A DNA stretch of 64,000 nucleotides from Pararoseomonas sp. SCSIO 73927 (GTDB taxonomy: Bacteria; Pseudomonadota; Alphaproteobacteria; Acetobacterales; Acetobacteraceae). The stretch lies in the NCBI RefSeq assembly GCF_037040815.1, contig NZ_CP146232.1, positions 124,001 through 188,000 on the forward strand, read 5' to 3'. Below the pieces are notes generated by a model. The model did not search any database. It was given only the letters and a program-made list of their open reading frames with translations, and was not told the DNA's origin. Positions 24,620-33,175 of the stretch are shown here, piece by piece. How positions within the stretch are numbered: the first letter of the stretch is position 1; each line of letters starts with the position of its first letter. The position numbers and the translations under genes are program-made.

Positions 24620-25453
24620 ATGGACCGGTTCGAGATCGACGCGGGGGCCGAATCCGGCCTCGATCTGTCGTCGGGACCGGAAGCGCTCTGGGCCGCCTTG
24701 CGGGCCGAGGCCGCCCGCGCCGCTGAGGCGGAGCCGGTGCTGCGCGGCCTGCTGGAACTCGCGGTGCTGCGCCACGACACGCTGCGCTCGGCGCTCGCCG
24801 CCCTGCTGGCCCGCAAGCTGGCCGAGCCGCTGATGCCCGCTGAGCGGCTGGAGGATCTGGTGCGGGAGGCCGGGCCCGCCCTGGCCGAGCTCGCCGCCGC
24901 CGACCTCTCCGCCAACCGCCGGCGCGACCCGGCCGCGCGGGGCTGGCTGGCCCCCTTCCTCTACTACAAGGGCTTCCACGCCCTGACCTGGCACCGCGTG
25001 GCGCACGGGCTGTGGCGGGATGGCCGCCAGGACCTGGCCTTCTACCTGCAGAGCCGCTGCGCCCTGGTGTTCGGCGTGGACATCCACCCCGCCGTGCCCG
25101 TCGGCCGCGGCGTGTTCATCGACCACGCGACGGGCGTGGTGGTGGGGGAGACGGCCTCGATCGGCAACGACGTCTCCATCCTCCAGGGCGTCACCCTCGG
25201 CGGCACGGGGAAGGAGCGGGGCGACCGGCACCCGAAGGTGCGGGACGGCGTGCTGCTCTCGGCCGGCGCCACGGTGCTGGGGAACATCGAGGTGGGGCGC
25301 GGCGCCAAGGTGGGCGCGGGCAGCGTGGTGCTGGCGAGCGTGCCGCCCTGCGCCACCGTGGCGGGCGTGCCCGCGCGCGTGGTGGGCTGGTGCCGGGACG
25401 CGGTGCCGGCGCTGGCGATGGATCAGAGCCTGCCCGGGACTGCGGCGGGCTGA
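24620..25453 (+). CDS. cysE: Serine O-acetyltransferase
   Basis: A protein of about 277 residues that acetylates serine to O-acetylserine, the first step of cysteine synthesis. The N-terminal helical SATase domain (from LWAALRAEAARAAEAEP to FLYYKGFHALTWHRVAH) is followed by a left-handed beta-helix of hexapeptide repeats (GVDIHPAVPVGRGVFIDHA; VVVGETASIGND; GGTGKERGDRHPKV). The catalytic His of the FIDHATG segment is present. The ATG at 24620 is preceded by GGAGG; an earlier ATG at 24590 has no ribosome site. It stands alone, without cysK next to it. Confidence 0.95.
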   Translation: MDRFEIDAGAESGLDLSSGPEALWAALRAEAARAAEAEPVLRGLLELAVLRHDTLRSALAALLARKLAEPLMPAERLEDLVREAGPALAELAAADLSANRRRDPAARGWLAPFLYYKGFHALTWHRVAHGLWRDGRQDLAFYLQSRCALVFGVDIHPAVPVGRGVFIDHATGVVVGETASIGNDVSILQGVTLGGTGKERGDRHPKVRDGVLLSAGATVLGNIEVGRGAKVGAGSVVLASVPPCATVAGVPARVVGWCRDAVPALAMDQSLPGTAAG

Positions 25454-25533
25454 GGGATCCCGTCGCAATTCATTTCGATTGCGTTTCTTGATGTCCCCGC
25501 GGCATGCTCTCCCCGGACATGGGGGATCGCAGC

Positions 25534-26046
25534 ATGCCGGACTGGCCACGCTCCAGCACGACGGATCTCGTCGCCTTCTACGGGGCGCCTGACGCCGACG
25601 CGGACGGAGAGGCCGACGCGCGCTGGGAGCGGGACAACATCATCGCCATCCCAGCGCCCTGGACGATGGTCGCGGCCTGGGATCCGAAGCTGCCCATCCG
25701 CAAGATCCGCGTGCACTGGCGCGTGGCGGAGAGCCTGCAGCGCGTCTTCGCGAGCATTCTCTCCGGCTACGGCGGCAGCACGGACCGGATCATCGCCGCG
25801 CGGCTCCATTTGTACGGCGGCGCCTACAACTTCCGGCTGATCCGCGGCGGATCCAGCCTCTCCATGCACGCCTACGGCGCCGCCATCGACCTCGACCCCG
25901 AGCGGAACGGCCTGGGCAAGCCCTGGAAGCCCGACAGCGGCATGATGGCGCGGCCGGTCGTCGAGGCCTTCAAGGCCGAGGGGTGGGTCTGGGGCGGGGA
26001 CTGGGAGAACAGGCCGGACGCCATGCACTTCCAGGCCGCCCGGTAG
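25534..26046 (+). CDS. M15 family peptidase (VanY/endolysin-like)
   Basis: A protein of about 170 residues with the zinc-peptidase M15 signature: SMHAYGAAIDLD supplies the first His and Asp ligands and DAMHFQ supplies the last His. GGDWENRPD before it matches the endolysin-type (L-alanyl-D-glutamate or D-Ala-D-Ala carboxypeptidase) subgroup. I see no signal peptide or membrane anchor, so export is unexplained; phage-type endolysins share this trait, but there are no phage genes here. The ATG at 25534 follows GGGGGA. It converges on ychF. Confidence 0.85.
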   Translation: MPDWPRSSTTDLVAFYGAPDADADGEADARWERDNIIAIPAPWTMVAAWDPKLPIRKIRVHWRVAESLQRVFASILSGYGGSTDRIIAARLHLYGGAYNFRLIRGGSSLSMHAYGAAIDLDPERNGLGKPWKPDSGMMARPVVEAFKAEGWVWGGDWENRPDAMHFQAAR

Positions 26047-26052
26047 CTCCCT

Positions 26053-27147
26053 TCACACGTTGAAGCGGAACAGCAGGATGTCGCCGTCCTTCACGACGTA
26101 CTCCTTCCCTTCCACCCGCATCTTCCCGGCCTCCTTCGCCCCCTGCTCCCCGCCCAGCGCCACGAAATCGTCGTAGGCGGTGGTCTCGCAGGCGATGAAG
26201 CCGCGCTCGAAGTCGTTGTGGATCACGGCGGCGGCCTGCGGGGCCTTGGTGCCCTTCGTGATCGTCCAGGCGCGGGCCTCCTTCGGGCCCACGGTGAAGT
26301 AGGTGATCAGCCCCAGCAGATCGTGGCCGGCGCGGATGATGCGGTCCAGCCCGCTGTCCTTCAGCCCGAGGCTGTCCAGGAACTCCGCCCGGTCCTCGTC
26401 CGCCATCTGGCTGATCTCCGCCTCGATGGCGGCGGAGACGATCACGGCCTTGGCGCCCTGCGCGCGCGCCATCTCCTCCACGCGGGCGGAGAAGGCATTA
26501 CCGGTGGCGGCGGATCCTTCCTCCACGTTGCAGACGTAGAGGACGGGCTTCGTCGTCATCAGCTGCAGCCGGGCGGCGGCGATCTCCTCGCCCTTCGGCA
26601 CGGCGGTGCGGGCGGGCCTGCCATCGGCCAGGGCGGCGACGATCGGCTCGGCCAGCGCCACGAAGGCCGCGCTCTCCTTGTCGCCGTTCTTCGCCTTCTT
26701 CTGGGCGGGGACCAGGCGCTTCTCCAGGCTGTCCAGGTCGGCGAGCATCAGCTCCGTCTCGACCGTCTCCGCGTCCCGCACCGGATCCACGCTGCCCTCG
26801 ACATGGGTGATGTCCCCGTCCTCGAAGCAGCGCAGCACGTGGACGATGGCGTCCACCTCCCGGATGTTCGCCAGGAACTGGTTGCCCAGCCCCTCCCCGC
26901 GGGAGGCACCGCGCACCAGCCCGGCGATGTCCACGAACTCGAGGGAGGTCGGGACCTTCTTCGCCGACTTGCCGATGCGCGCCAGCGCGTCCAGCCGCGG
27001 GTCGGGCACGCCCACGCGGCCCACGTTCGGCTCGATGGTGCAGAAGGGATAGTTGGCGGCCTGGGCGGCCGCCGTCTGCGTCAGCGCGTTGAAGAGGGTG
27101 GACTTGCCGACGTTGGGCAGGCCCACGATGCCGCAATTAAAGCCCAT
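26053..27147 (-). CDS. ychF: Ribosome-binding ATPase YchF
   Basis: A 364-residue OBG-related P-loop NTPase that hydrolyses ATP in preference to GTP in studied members and binds ribosomes. The P-loop is GLPNVGKST near the N-terminus, switch/Walker B is [23 protein letters not shown], and the protein ends in a TGS domain (from [17 protein letters not shown] to the C-terminal [13 protein letters not shown]). Length matches the universal family exactly. The upstream region contains a 12-bp tandem array at 27219-27266. Confidence 0.98.
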   Translation of the reverse strand: MGFNCGIVGLPNVGKSTLFNALTQTAAAQAANYPFCTIEPNVGRVGVPDPRLDALARIGKSAKKVPTSLEFVDIAGLVRGASRGEGLGNQFLANIREVDAIVHVLRCFEDGDITHVEGSVDPVRDAETVETELMLADLDSLEKRLVPAQKKAKNGDKESAAFVALAEPIVAALADGRPARTAVPKGEEIAAARLQLMTTKPVLYVCNVEEGSAATGNAFSARVEEMARAQGAKAVIVSAAIEAEISQMADEDRAEFLDSLGLKDSGLDRIIRAGHDLLGLITYFTVGPKEARAWTITKGTKAPQAAAVIHNDFERGFIACETTAYDDFVALGGEQGAKEAGKMRVEGKEYVVKDGDILLFRFNV

Positions 27148-27218
27148 GGCGGGAAGCGTCCGTGCGTATCTGGGGGTTTGGCGCTGCCCTTACGCCACCC
27201 GTGGGGACGGGGCCAGCC

Positions 27219-27266
27219 CCAGGGTCAGATCCAGGGTCAGCGCCAAGGTCAGCGCCAAGGGCGGCC
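27219..27266. repeat. Tandem array of four 12-bp units
   Basis: Consensus CCAGGGTCAGCG. Units at 27219-27230, 27231-27242 and 27243-27254 differ by one to three bases; the unit at 27255-27266 is more degenerate. It lies in the 223-base divergent gap between ychF and the Na/Pi-cotransporter homologue, beginning 72 bases upstream of the ychF start. I see nothing else in that gap. Confidence 0.9.
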
Positions 27267-27370
27267 GCCGGCGCCCTGAGAAGCTTCCGTGACACGCGCC
27301 GATCCTCCCGGACGCGCAACATCCCCGGGCGTTGCTCCCCCGAACGAACTCCCGCCACGGGACCCCTGCC

Positions 27371-28429
27371 ATGCCGTACCCGGATCGTCGGACACTCCTC
27401 CTCGCCCTCGCGCTCTGCCTCGTGGGCGTGCCCGCCCTGGCGCAGGGCGGCGGGGAACAGGGGCTGGACTGGCTGAAGCTCATCATGTCCAGCATCGGCG
27501 GGCTGGCCCTCTTCCTCCTCGGCGTGTCGGAGATGGCGTCCGGGCTCGGCTGCGTGGCGGGCGGCCGGGTGGAGCGCTGGCTGCACGGCGCGACGAACGG
27601 CCCGATCCGCGGCCTGGCCACGGGCGTGGCCGCGACCACGGTGCTGGACAGCTCCTCCGTCACCATCATCCTGCTGATCGGGCTGGTGGACTCGGGGCTT
27701 CTGAACTTCGCCGCGGCCCTGCCCGTCATCCTCGGCAGCAACATCGGCACCACCGTCTCCTCCCAGGTCTTCGCGCTGGGGGTGGATGACTACGCGCCCG
27801 TGGCGCTGGCCGGCGGGCTGCTCGTCCGCGCCTTCGTGAAGAACGAGAAGGTCAGGGGATGGGGGCAGGTGGTCGCGGGGATCGGCCTCATCCTCTTCGG
27901 GCTGAACATCCTGGGCGACGCGATGGAACCGCTGAAGGAGCACCCGGGCATCGTGGAGTGGCTCCGCGCCACCGAGACGCCGCTGCGGGGGGTGCTGATC
28001 GGCGCGGTCTTCACCCTGCTGATCCAGTCCTCCTCCGCCACGCTGGGGGTGGTGATCACCATGGCTGGCCAGGGGATCATCGACCTGCCGACGGGGCTGG
28101 CGATGATGCTGGGGGCGGAGATCGGCACCTGCTCCGACACGCTGATCGCGACGATCGGCCGCTCCCGCGCCGCGGTGCGGGCCGGGCTGTTCCACCTGGG
28201 CTTCAACCTGATCACGGTGGCGGTCGGCGTGGCGCTGATCGGCCCGCTGGCGGCGCTCGCCTCCTGGACCAGCTCGGAGACGCAGCACCAGATCGCCAAT
28301 GCCCACGTCGCCTTCAACGTGATCGGGGCGCTGGCCTTCCTATGGATCACGCCCCTCTGCGCGCGGCTGCTGGAACGGCTGGTGCCGGAGCGGGGCGATG
28401 GGGCGAAGGCCGAGAAGGCGCCGGCCTGA
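27371..28429 (+). CDS. Na/Pi cotransporter family protein (NptA/YjbB-like)
   Basis: A 352-residue polytopic membrane protein with the internal-repeat architecture of the Na/Pi-cotransporter II family. The diagnostic serine motifs are both present: TTVLDSSSVTIIL in the first half and LIQSSSATLGVV in the second, each followed by a GxxIGT segment (GSNIGTTVSS; GAEIGTCSDT). The PhoU-like C-terminal domain of YjbB is missing, so this is the short form. A cleavable signal-like N-terminus (LLLALALCLVGVPALAQ) precedes the core. The ATG at 27371 gives the most sensible N-terminus, though its ribosome site is weak. It converges on pth with a six-base gap. Confidence 0.88.
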   Translation: MPYPDRRTLLLALALCLVGVPALAQGGGEQGLDWLKLIMSSIGGLALFLLGVSEMASGLGCVAGGRVERWLHGATNGPIRGLATGVAATTVLDSSSVTIILLIGLVDSGLLNFAAALPVILGSNIGTTVSSQVFALGVDDYAPVALAGGLLVRAFVKNEKVRGWGQVVAGIGLILFGLNILGDAMEPLKEHPGIVEWLRATETPLRGVLIGAVFTLLIQSSSATLGVVITMAGQGIIDLPTGLAMMLGAEIGTCSDTLIATIGRSRAAVRAGLFHLGFNLITVAVGVALIGPLAALASWTSSETQHQIANAHVAFNVIGALAFLWITPLCARLLERLVPERGDGAKAEKAPA

Positions 28430-28435
28430 CCGCCG

Positions 28436-29005
28436 CTACGCGGTCAGCAGCGCCATCTTCGTCATGAACTCCTCCGGCCGGTCCTCCGCCAGCAGCGGGC
28501 AGGCATCGGCCACGGCGTCCAGCAGCCGGTCCAGCCACTCCGCGTCCACCTTGGCGAAGTTGCCGAGGACGTGGCCGTGCACCCGGTCCTTGTGGCCGGG
28601 ATGGCCGATGCCCAGCCGTACGCGCCAGAAATCGGGGGAGGAGAAGGCGCGCTGCATGTCGCGCAGGCCGTTATGCCCGGCGGCGCCCCCGCCCTTCTTT
28701 ACCCGGACCTTGCCCGGGGCGAGGTCCAGCTCGTCGTGGAAGGCGGTGATGTCGGTGAGCGGGATCTTCAGGAAGGCGGCGGCGGGCTGCACGGAGTTGC
28801 CGCTGTCGTTCATGTAGGTCTGCGGCTTCAGCAGCACGATCCGCTGGCCGGCGATCGTGCCCTCGCACGTCTCGCCCTTGAAGCGGCCGCGCCAGGGACC
28901 GAAGCGGTGGCGGGAGGCGATGCGCTCCAGCGCCATGAAGCCGATATTGTGCCGCTGCTTCGCGTGCTCCGCGCCCGGATTGCCCAGGCCCACCCACAGC
29001 CGCAT
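28436..29005 (-). CDS. pth: Peptidyl-tRNA hydrolase
   Basis: A 189-residue enzyme that releases peptides from prematurely dropped peptidyl-tRNA. Active-site blocks are GLGNPGAEHAKQRHNIGF (catalytic His and Asn), LLKPQTYMNDSG and FHDELDLAPGKVRVKKGGG. Length is normal. It lies downstream of rplY on the same strand, the conserved rplY-pth order, but strong hairpins separate the two. Confidence 0.97.
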   Translation of the reverse strand: MRLWVGLGNPGAEHAKQRHNIGFMALERIASRHRFGPWRGRFKGETCEGTIAGQRIVLLKPQTYMNDSGNSVQPAAAFLKIPLTDITAFHDELDLAPGKVRVKKGGGAAGHNGLRDMQRAFSSPDFWRVRLGIGHPGHKDRVHGHVLGNFAKVDAEWLDRLLDAVADACPLLAEDRPEEFMTKMALLTA

Positions 29006-29027
29006 CGGAAAGGTCCCCTAAAAGCAT

Positions 29028-29100
29028 GGGGCGCGCCGCTCTCGCGGGCGCGCCCCAAACCTACGTTCGGCAAGGGCCGGGCGGATTTCCGCCCGGCCCT
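29028..29100 (-). terminator. Two strong hairpins between rplY and pth
   Basis: A perfect 12-bp stem (AGGGCCGGGCGG / CCGCCCGGCCCT, four-base loop, 29073-29100) starts six bases after the rplY stop. A second stem follows (GGGGCGCGCC / GGCGCGCCCC, 29028-29056), close to the pth start. Neither has a clean U tract on the minus strand. They probably terminate or attenuate rplY read-through into pth. Confidence 0.6.
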
Positions 29101-29105
29101 CCGCG

Positions 29106-29780
29106 TCACTTCTTCTTGGCGGGCGCCGGGGCCGCGGCCTTGGCCGGGGCACCCTTGCCGCCCTTGCCCTTCGGCGCCTCGGCGACGGGGGCGGCCACGA
29201 TGACCTCCTCCACCACCACCGGCGGGGCAACGGTCAGCACCACGAAGTCGCGCGGGATCGTCGGGCTGGTGCCCTGGTGATCCTTCACGTTGCTCCAGCG
29301 CAGCGTGTCGCCGATCTCGGCGGCGGAGACGTCCAGCTCGAAGCGCTCCGGCACGGCGTCCGGGTCCGAGAGAACCTCCAGGTCGCGGCGGACCAGGTTC
29401 GGCACGCCGCCGGCCTTGATGCCGGGGGACACGTCCTCGCCCAGCAGCACCACCGGCACCTTCACGCGGATCTTCTGCCCGGCGGCGAGCCGCTGGAAGT
29501 CCACGTGGATCGGCTGGTCGGAGACCGGGTGGAACTGCACGTCGCGCATCAGGCAGCGCACGGGCGCTGCACCGGCCACCGCCACCTCGTACAGGTGGGA
29601 CTGCCAGCCGCCCTTGTGCAGCTCCTTCATCACGTCACGGGGGTCGAGGGAGAGGAGGGTCGCCTCCTGCTTCGCCCCGTAGATCACTGCGGGGACAGAG
29701 CCCCCACGCCGGGTCGCGCGCGCCGCCCCCTTACCGGCCCGCTCGCGCGCCGCGGCCTCGATCCGGATGGTCTGGACCAT
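29106..29780 (-). CDS. rplY: 50S ribosomal protein L25 / general stress protein Ctc
   Basis: A protein of about 224 residues of the long two-domain L25/Ctc type that binds 5S rRNA. The N-terminal domain (ARERAGKGAARATRRGGSVPAVIYGAK) binds RNA, the C-terminal TL5-type beta domain includes PVVLLGEDVSPGIKAGG, and a Lys/Ala/Pro-rich tail ends PAPAKKK. The ATG at 29780 is preceded by AAGGA at nine bases; an ATG three codons earlier abuts that ribosome site. Confidence 0.95.
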   Translation of the reverse strand: MVQTIRIEAAARERAGKGAARATRRGGSVPAVIYGAKQEATLLSLDPRDVMKELHKGGWQSHLYEVAVAGAAPVRCLMRDVQFHPVSDQPIHVDFQRLAAGQKIRVKVPVVLLGEDVSPGIKAGGVPNLVRRDLEVLSDPDAVPERFELDVSAAEIGDTLRWSNVKDHQGTSPTIPRDFVVLTVAPPVVVEEVIVAAPVAEAPKGKGGKGAPAKAAAPAPAKKK

Positions 29781-29948
29781 TGCCGTCATTCCTTCGCACG
29801 TTGGGTTTGTCATCTCGCGCTGCCGTGCAGGCGCGCGAAAGCCCGCCGGCCTCCAGGGGTGCCGGCGAGCGGCGGGGTTTAACGGCAGAGGGGGCGAAGG
29901 GCAAGCCGGAATGGCCCCCCTGCCCTGCCCCTAGCCCGCCCGGCGCCG

Positions 29949-30929
29949 TCAGTCGGCCTTGATCCCGCCCTCGCGGATCACGCGGCCCAGGCGCTCGGTC
30001 TCGTCGCGCAGGTCCCGCGCCGCCTCGGCGACGCCGCCGCCCACCGGCACGCCGCCGACATCGATGATCCTCTGCCGCAGGGCGGGCTCGGCCAGGGCGC
30101 GCTGAAAGGCGGCGTTCAGCGTCTCGATCAGCGCGGGCGGGGTGTTTGCGGGTGCTACCACGCGCAGGCGGGCGGAGTATTCCAGCCCGGGCACCCCGGC
30201 CTCGCCCATGGTCGGCACCTCCGGCAGCTGCGGCGCGCGCTCCGCCCCCGTGACGGCCAGCGCGACCACCTCGCCGGAGCGGACCTGCGGCAGGGCGCTC
30301 GCCAGCGTGTCGAAGTAGAAGGCCACGCGCCCCGCCACGATGTCCGTCAGCGCCGCGGCGCCGGAGCGGTAGGGGATGGCGGTCATCTCCTGCCCGCTGG
30401 CCCGGCGGAACACCTCGGCCGCCAGGTGGTTGGAGGACCCGGCCCCCGGCATGGCGTAGGAGAGGCCGCCCCCCGTCTCCTTCGCCTTGCGAAGCAGCCC
30501 CTGCACGTCCGTCACGCCCAGGCTCCGCGGCACCACCAGCACCAGCGGCAGGTCGGCGATGGAGACCACCGGGGCCAGGGCGGCGCCACGGAAGGGCGGC
30601 GGGTCGTAGAGCGCTTCCACTGTCGCGCAGATCGGCGGGCAGACTGCCAGGGTGTAGCCGTCGGGCCGGGCCTGGGTGAGCGCGATGATGCCTACCGTCG
30701 CACCGCCGCCGGCCCGGTTCTCCACCACCATGCCCCGGCCCAGCACGCCGCCGGCCGCCTCCGCGAAGACCCGCGCCATCAGGTCCGTGCCGCCGCCCGG
30801 CCCGAAGGGGACGATCAGCCGAACCGGTCGGTCGGGGAAGGTCTGCGCCGCCGCACCGGCGGCGAGGCCGACGAGGAGGGAAAGGCCGAGCGCCAAGGAG
30901 CGCAGCTTCGGGAGGGGTGTGAGGGCCAT
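29949..30929 (-). CDS. Bug-type (TctC-like) tripartite tricarboxylate transporter substrate-binding protein
   Basis: A 326-residue periplasmic binding protein. A signal peptide (LRSLALGLSLLVGLAAGAAAQ) is followed by the family start TFPDRPVRLIVPFGPGGGTDLMAR, then VVENRAGGGATVG, ALTQARPDGYTL and YAMPGAGSSNHLA. Such Bug proteins bind carboxylates, amino acids or amides. There are no TctA/TctB permease genes beside it, so it is an orphan, as is common in Acetobacteraceae and Burkholderiales. The ATG at 30929 has GGAGGGG upstream. A second Bug gene lies at 43892. Confidence 0.93.
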   Translation of the reverse strand: MALTPLPKLRSLALGLSLLVGLAAGAAAQTFPDRPVRLIVPFGPGGGTDLMARVFAEAAGGVLGRGMVVENRAGGGATVGIIALTQARPDGYTLAVCPPICATVEALYDPPPFRGAALAPVVSIADLPLVLVVPRSLGVTDVQGLLRKAKETGGGLSYAMPGAGSSNHLAAEVFRRASGQEMTAIPYRSGAAALTDIVAGRVAFYFDTLASALPQVRSGEVVALAVTGAERAPQLPEVPTMGEAGVPGLEYSARLRVVAPANTPPALIETLNAAFQRALAEPALRQRIIDVGGVPVGGGVAEAARDLRDETERLGRVIREGGIKAD

Positions 30930-31067
30930 GGGTGAATAACCTCGATGAAGGGCCGGCAGGCGGGCGAGGCGACCGGCATCGCGATGCCGGCTGCCGCGCT
31001 GCCCACCAGGCCGGTGCCGCGGGCCGGGCCCTGGTGTGTGGCGGCGTCGTTCAGCACGGGACGGTTG

Positions 31068-31139
31068 AGTCAGCAAGCGCGTTCAGCAAGCGGAATGCCA
31101 GCAAGCGGGATGCCAGCAGGGGAATGCCCACAGGTGGGA
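31068..31139. repeat. Degenerate tandem array of 14-15-bp units
   Basis: About five units related to GCCAGCAAGCGGAAT: partial at 31068, then 31082-31096, 31097-31111, 31112-31125 and 31126-31139, with growing divergence. It occupies part of the 277-base gap between the MFS gene stop (31207) and the Bug gene start (30929); I see no gene in that gap. Confidence 0.8.
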
Positions 31140-31206
31140 GATCGGCCGGTACGGGGCCGTCAGTGCAGAACCCCTAAGCGCGGGGCCGCTATGGCTCGGC
31201 CTCAGG

Positions 31207-32403
31207 TCAGGCCGGCGCCCGGGTTCCCGTTTCCGGCATCGCCAGCCAGACCGTGAGGACGGAGAGCAGCCCCACACCCGCCAGCATGGCGAAGGCCGTC
31301 GCGGCGCCGAACCACTCCGCCGCCAGCCCGGCCAGGGTGGTGCTGAGCGTGCCGCCGATCCCGATCGCCAGGCCGAAGACGCCGAGGCAGAGGTTGAAGC
31401 GGTTGGTCCCCCGCGTGAGGTCCGCGGCCAGCAGGGGCAGCATGACGCCAAGCCCGGCGGCGCTGAGTCCGTCCAGCGCCTGGACCAGCACCAGCCAGGC
31501 CGGCCCCTCCACCAGCATCAGCAGCAGCCCGCGCACCGGCAGGGCCGCGAAGCCGATGAGGAGGGCGATCCGGCGGCCCCTTCTCTCCGCCAGCCGCCCG
31601 ATTCCCGGCGCGATCAGCGCCATGATGAGCTGCGGCGCGATGATGCAGGCCGCGATGATGAGGTTCGCCTCATCCCCCGCGTTGCGCGTGACCTGCGTGC
31701 CGGCCAGCGGCAGCATTGCCGCGTTGGAGAGGGTGAAAAGGCCGCAGCACCCCGCGAAGACGAGCACGCCGCGCTCCCGCAGCAGGTCGCGCAGGCCGCG
31801 CAGCGCGCCCCCTTCCCTCTCCCGCGGCTCCGGCTCTGGCGGGTGCAGGTCGGCGCGGCGGATGGCCGCGAGCGCGAGAAGGCTGGGGACGCAGAGCAGG
31901 GCGGTGAGCCAGAAGACGGACGCGCCGGAGAGCCAGGCCCCCGCCGCCCCGAGCAGGCCCGCCGCGACGCCGCTGCCCACCGCCGCGTAGCGCGCATTGC
32001 GCCCGAGACGCTCCCCCAGCCCTTCCCGCCCCACCAGGGCGAGGCTGATGGCGGCGATGGAGGGGCCGAGCACGCAGGAGGCGATGCCGTGCAGCACCTC
32101 CGAGACCATCACCGGCAGGGTCTCCGGCCACACGGCCAGCAGCAGGGCGGAGGCGGCGATGGCGAGGAGCGCGGCGCCGGCGGCTAGGCGCTTGTTCGGC
32201 GTGGCGTCCACCAGCGCCCCGGCCGGCACCTGCATGACCATGGTGACAAAGGCGCCGACGCTGAGGGCGAGGCCTATCTCCAGCTCCGTCCAGGCCTGGG
32301 CCGTGAGGTACACGGCGATGAAGGGCCCGAATCCCGTCTGGACGTTCGACATGAAGAAATTCAGCCAGTCGAGCCCCCGCCCGCTGCGCCCCGCCACCTG
32401 CAT
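31207..32403 (-). CDS. MFS transporter
   Basis: A 398-residue major facilitator with 12 hydrophobic segments and a central charged loop (LHPPEPEPREREGG). The N-terminus LDWLNFFMSNVQTGFGPFIAVYLT and the loop GRLAERRGRRIAL (the A-like motif between helices 8 and 9) resemble the drug-efflux-like proton antiporters. No adjacent regulator suggests a substrate. It ends with a short polar tail. Confidence 0.9.
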   Translation of the reverse strand: MQVAGRSGRGLDWLNFFMSNVQTGFGPFIAVYLTAQAWTELEIGLALSVGAFVTMVMQVPAGALVDATPNKRLAAGAALLAIAASALLLAVWPETLPVMVSEVLHGIASCVLGPSIAAISLALVGREGLGERLGRNARYAAVGSGVAAGLLGAAGAWLSGASVFWLTALLCVPSLLALAAIRRADLHPPEPEPREREGGALRGLRDLLRERGVLVFAGCCGLFTLSNAAMLPLAGTQVTRNAGDEANLIIAACIIAPQLIMALIAPGIGRLAERRGRRIALLIGFAALPVRGLLLMLVEGPAWLVLVQALDGLSAAGLGVMLPLLAADLTRGTNRFNLCLGVFGLAIGIGGTLSTTLAGLAAEWFGAATAFAMLAGVGLLSVLTVWLAMPETGTRAPA

Positions 32404-32413
32404 GTCGCCCCGG

Positions 32414-33040
32414 TCAGTTGCTCTGCGGTTGAGCGCCGGGGCCAGTGGGGGGTTGCGCGGGGGCCGGCACAGCCGTGGGCGGCTCGGCGGGCGCGGGGAT
32501 GGCCGGGGGTGCGGCGGGCTGGGACGCCTCGGCCGGCGGGGCAGCGACCACCACCGGCTCCCCCTCCTTGTAATCGGGGAAGGCGCGCATCTGGTCCCGC
32601 GTCAGCTCCAGCCGCACGATCTCCGGCGAGAAGCGCAGGGTCCGCCAGGCCACCGCCACGCGGCGCCGCCCGACGCCGAGGAAGCCGCCATAGTCCAGCA
32701 CGGCCGCCCGGGGCTGGCCGGCATCGTCCAGAAGCACGTTCACGATCCGCCCGACCACGTCGCCGGAAGGCCCGGTCACCTCCCGCCCGACGATGCGCTG
32801 GGAGGCCTCGCGCGGCAGCTCCTCGCGCGCAGCAGGACTGGTGGAGGGGCTGGCGAAGGGACTGCTGGCTGGCGGGGCGGCGGGCGGCGCCGAGGCGTCC
32901 GGTGCCGCAGGGCCGCCCCCTTCCGGCCCCGGGGTGCCGGCCGGCGCCTGCGCCACTGCCCCCGGCGCCCCGGAGAGGGCCAGCAGGAGGGCCAGCAGGG
33001 GGGCGAGCCGCGGGGCGCGGCGATGGGGCGGAACGCGCAT
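32414..33040 (-). CDS. Exported PRC-barrel domain protein
   Basis: A 208-residue protein with a signal peptide (LAPLLALLLALSGAPGAVAQ), an Ala/Pro/Ser-rich spacer (about 30-72), one PRC-barrel domain (about 78-155: IVGREVTGPSGDVVGRIVNVLLDDAG through YKEGEPVV) and another Ala/Pro-rich tail. PRC-barrels mediate protein-protein contacts; exported versions are common in alphaproteobacteria, and their role is unclear. The gene is 10 bases upstream of the MFS start on the same strand, so the two may be co-transcribed. Confidence 0.85.
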   Translation of the reverse strand: MRVPPHRRAPRLAPLLALLLALSGAPGAVAQAPAGTPGPEGGGPAAPDASAPPAAPPASSPFASPSTSPAAREELPREASQRIVGREVTGPSGDVVGRIVNVLLDDAGQPRAAVLDYGGFLGVGRRRVAVAWRTLRFSPEIVRLELTRDQMRAFPDYKEGEPVVVAAPPAEASQPAAPPAIPAPAEPPTAVPAPAQPPTGPGAQPQSN

Positions 33041-33098
33041 GGCGGGAGCCTAGCTGAACCCACCCCGGACCCCGAAGGGTCGGATGACGGGCCGAGGC

Positions 33099-33146
33099 GA
33101 AAAAGAACGGCCCCGCATCCTGCCGCGCGGCGGGATGCGGGGCCGT
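33099..33146 (-). terminator. Intrinsic terminator of ilvE
   Basis: Perfect 14-bp arms (ACGGCCCCGCATCC, 33107-33120, and GGATGCGGGGCCGT, 33133-33146) lie 30 bases after the ilvE stop. On the minus strand the stem is followed at once by TTCTTTTTCG, a proper U tract. This is one of the clearest rho-independent terminators in the window. Confidence 0.9.
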
Positions 33147-33175
33147 GACGCCCGGGCGACGGGAAGCGCCGGGGC

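Noticed and set aside
25534..26046. M15 peptidase as evidence of a prophage.
   Set aside because: No integrase, terminase, capsid or holin gene is present and both flanks are housekeeping genes.
27190..27753. A minus-strand frame with a Leu-Thr-Leu repeat C-terminus in the ychF upstream region.
   Set aside because: Antisense to the Na/Pi transporter gene; the periodicity comes from the intergenic 12-bp array.
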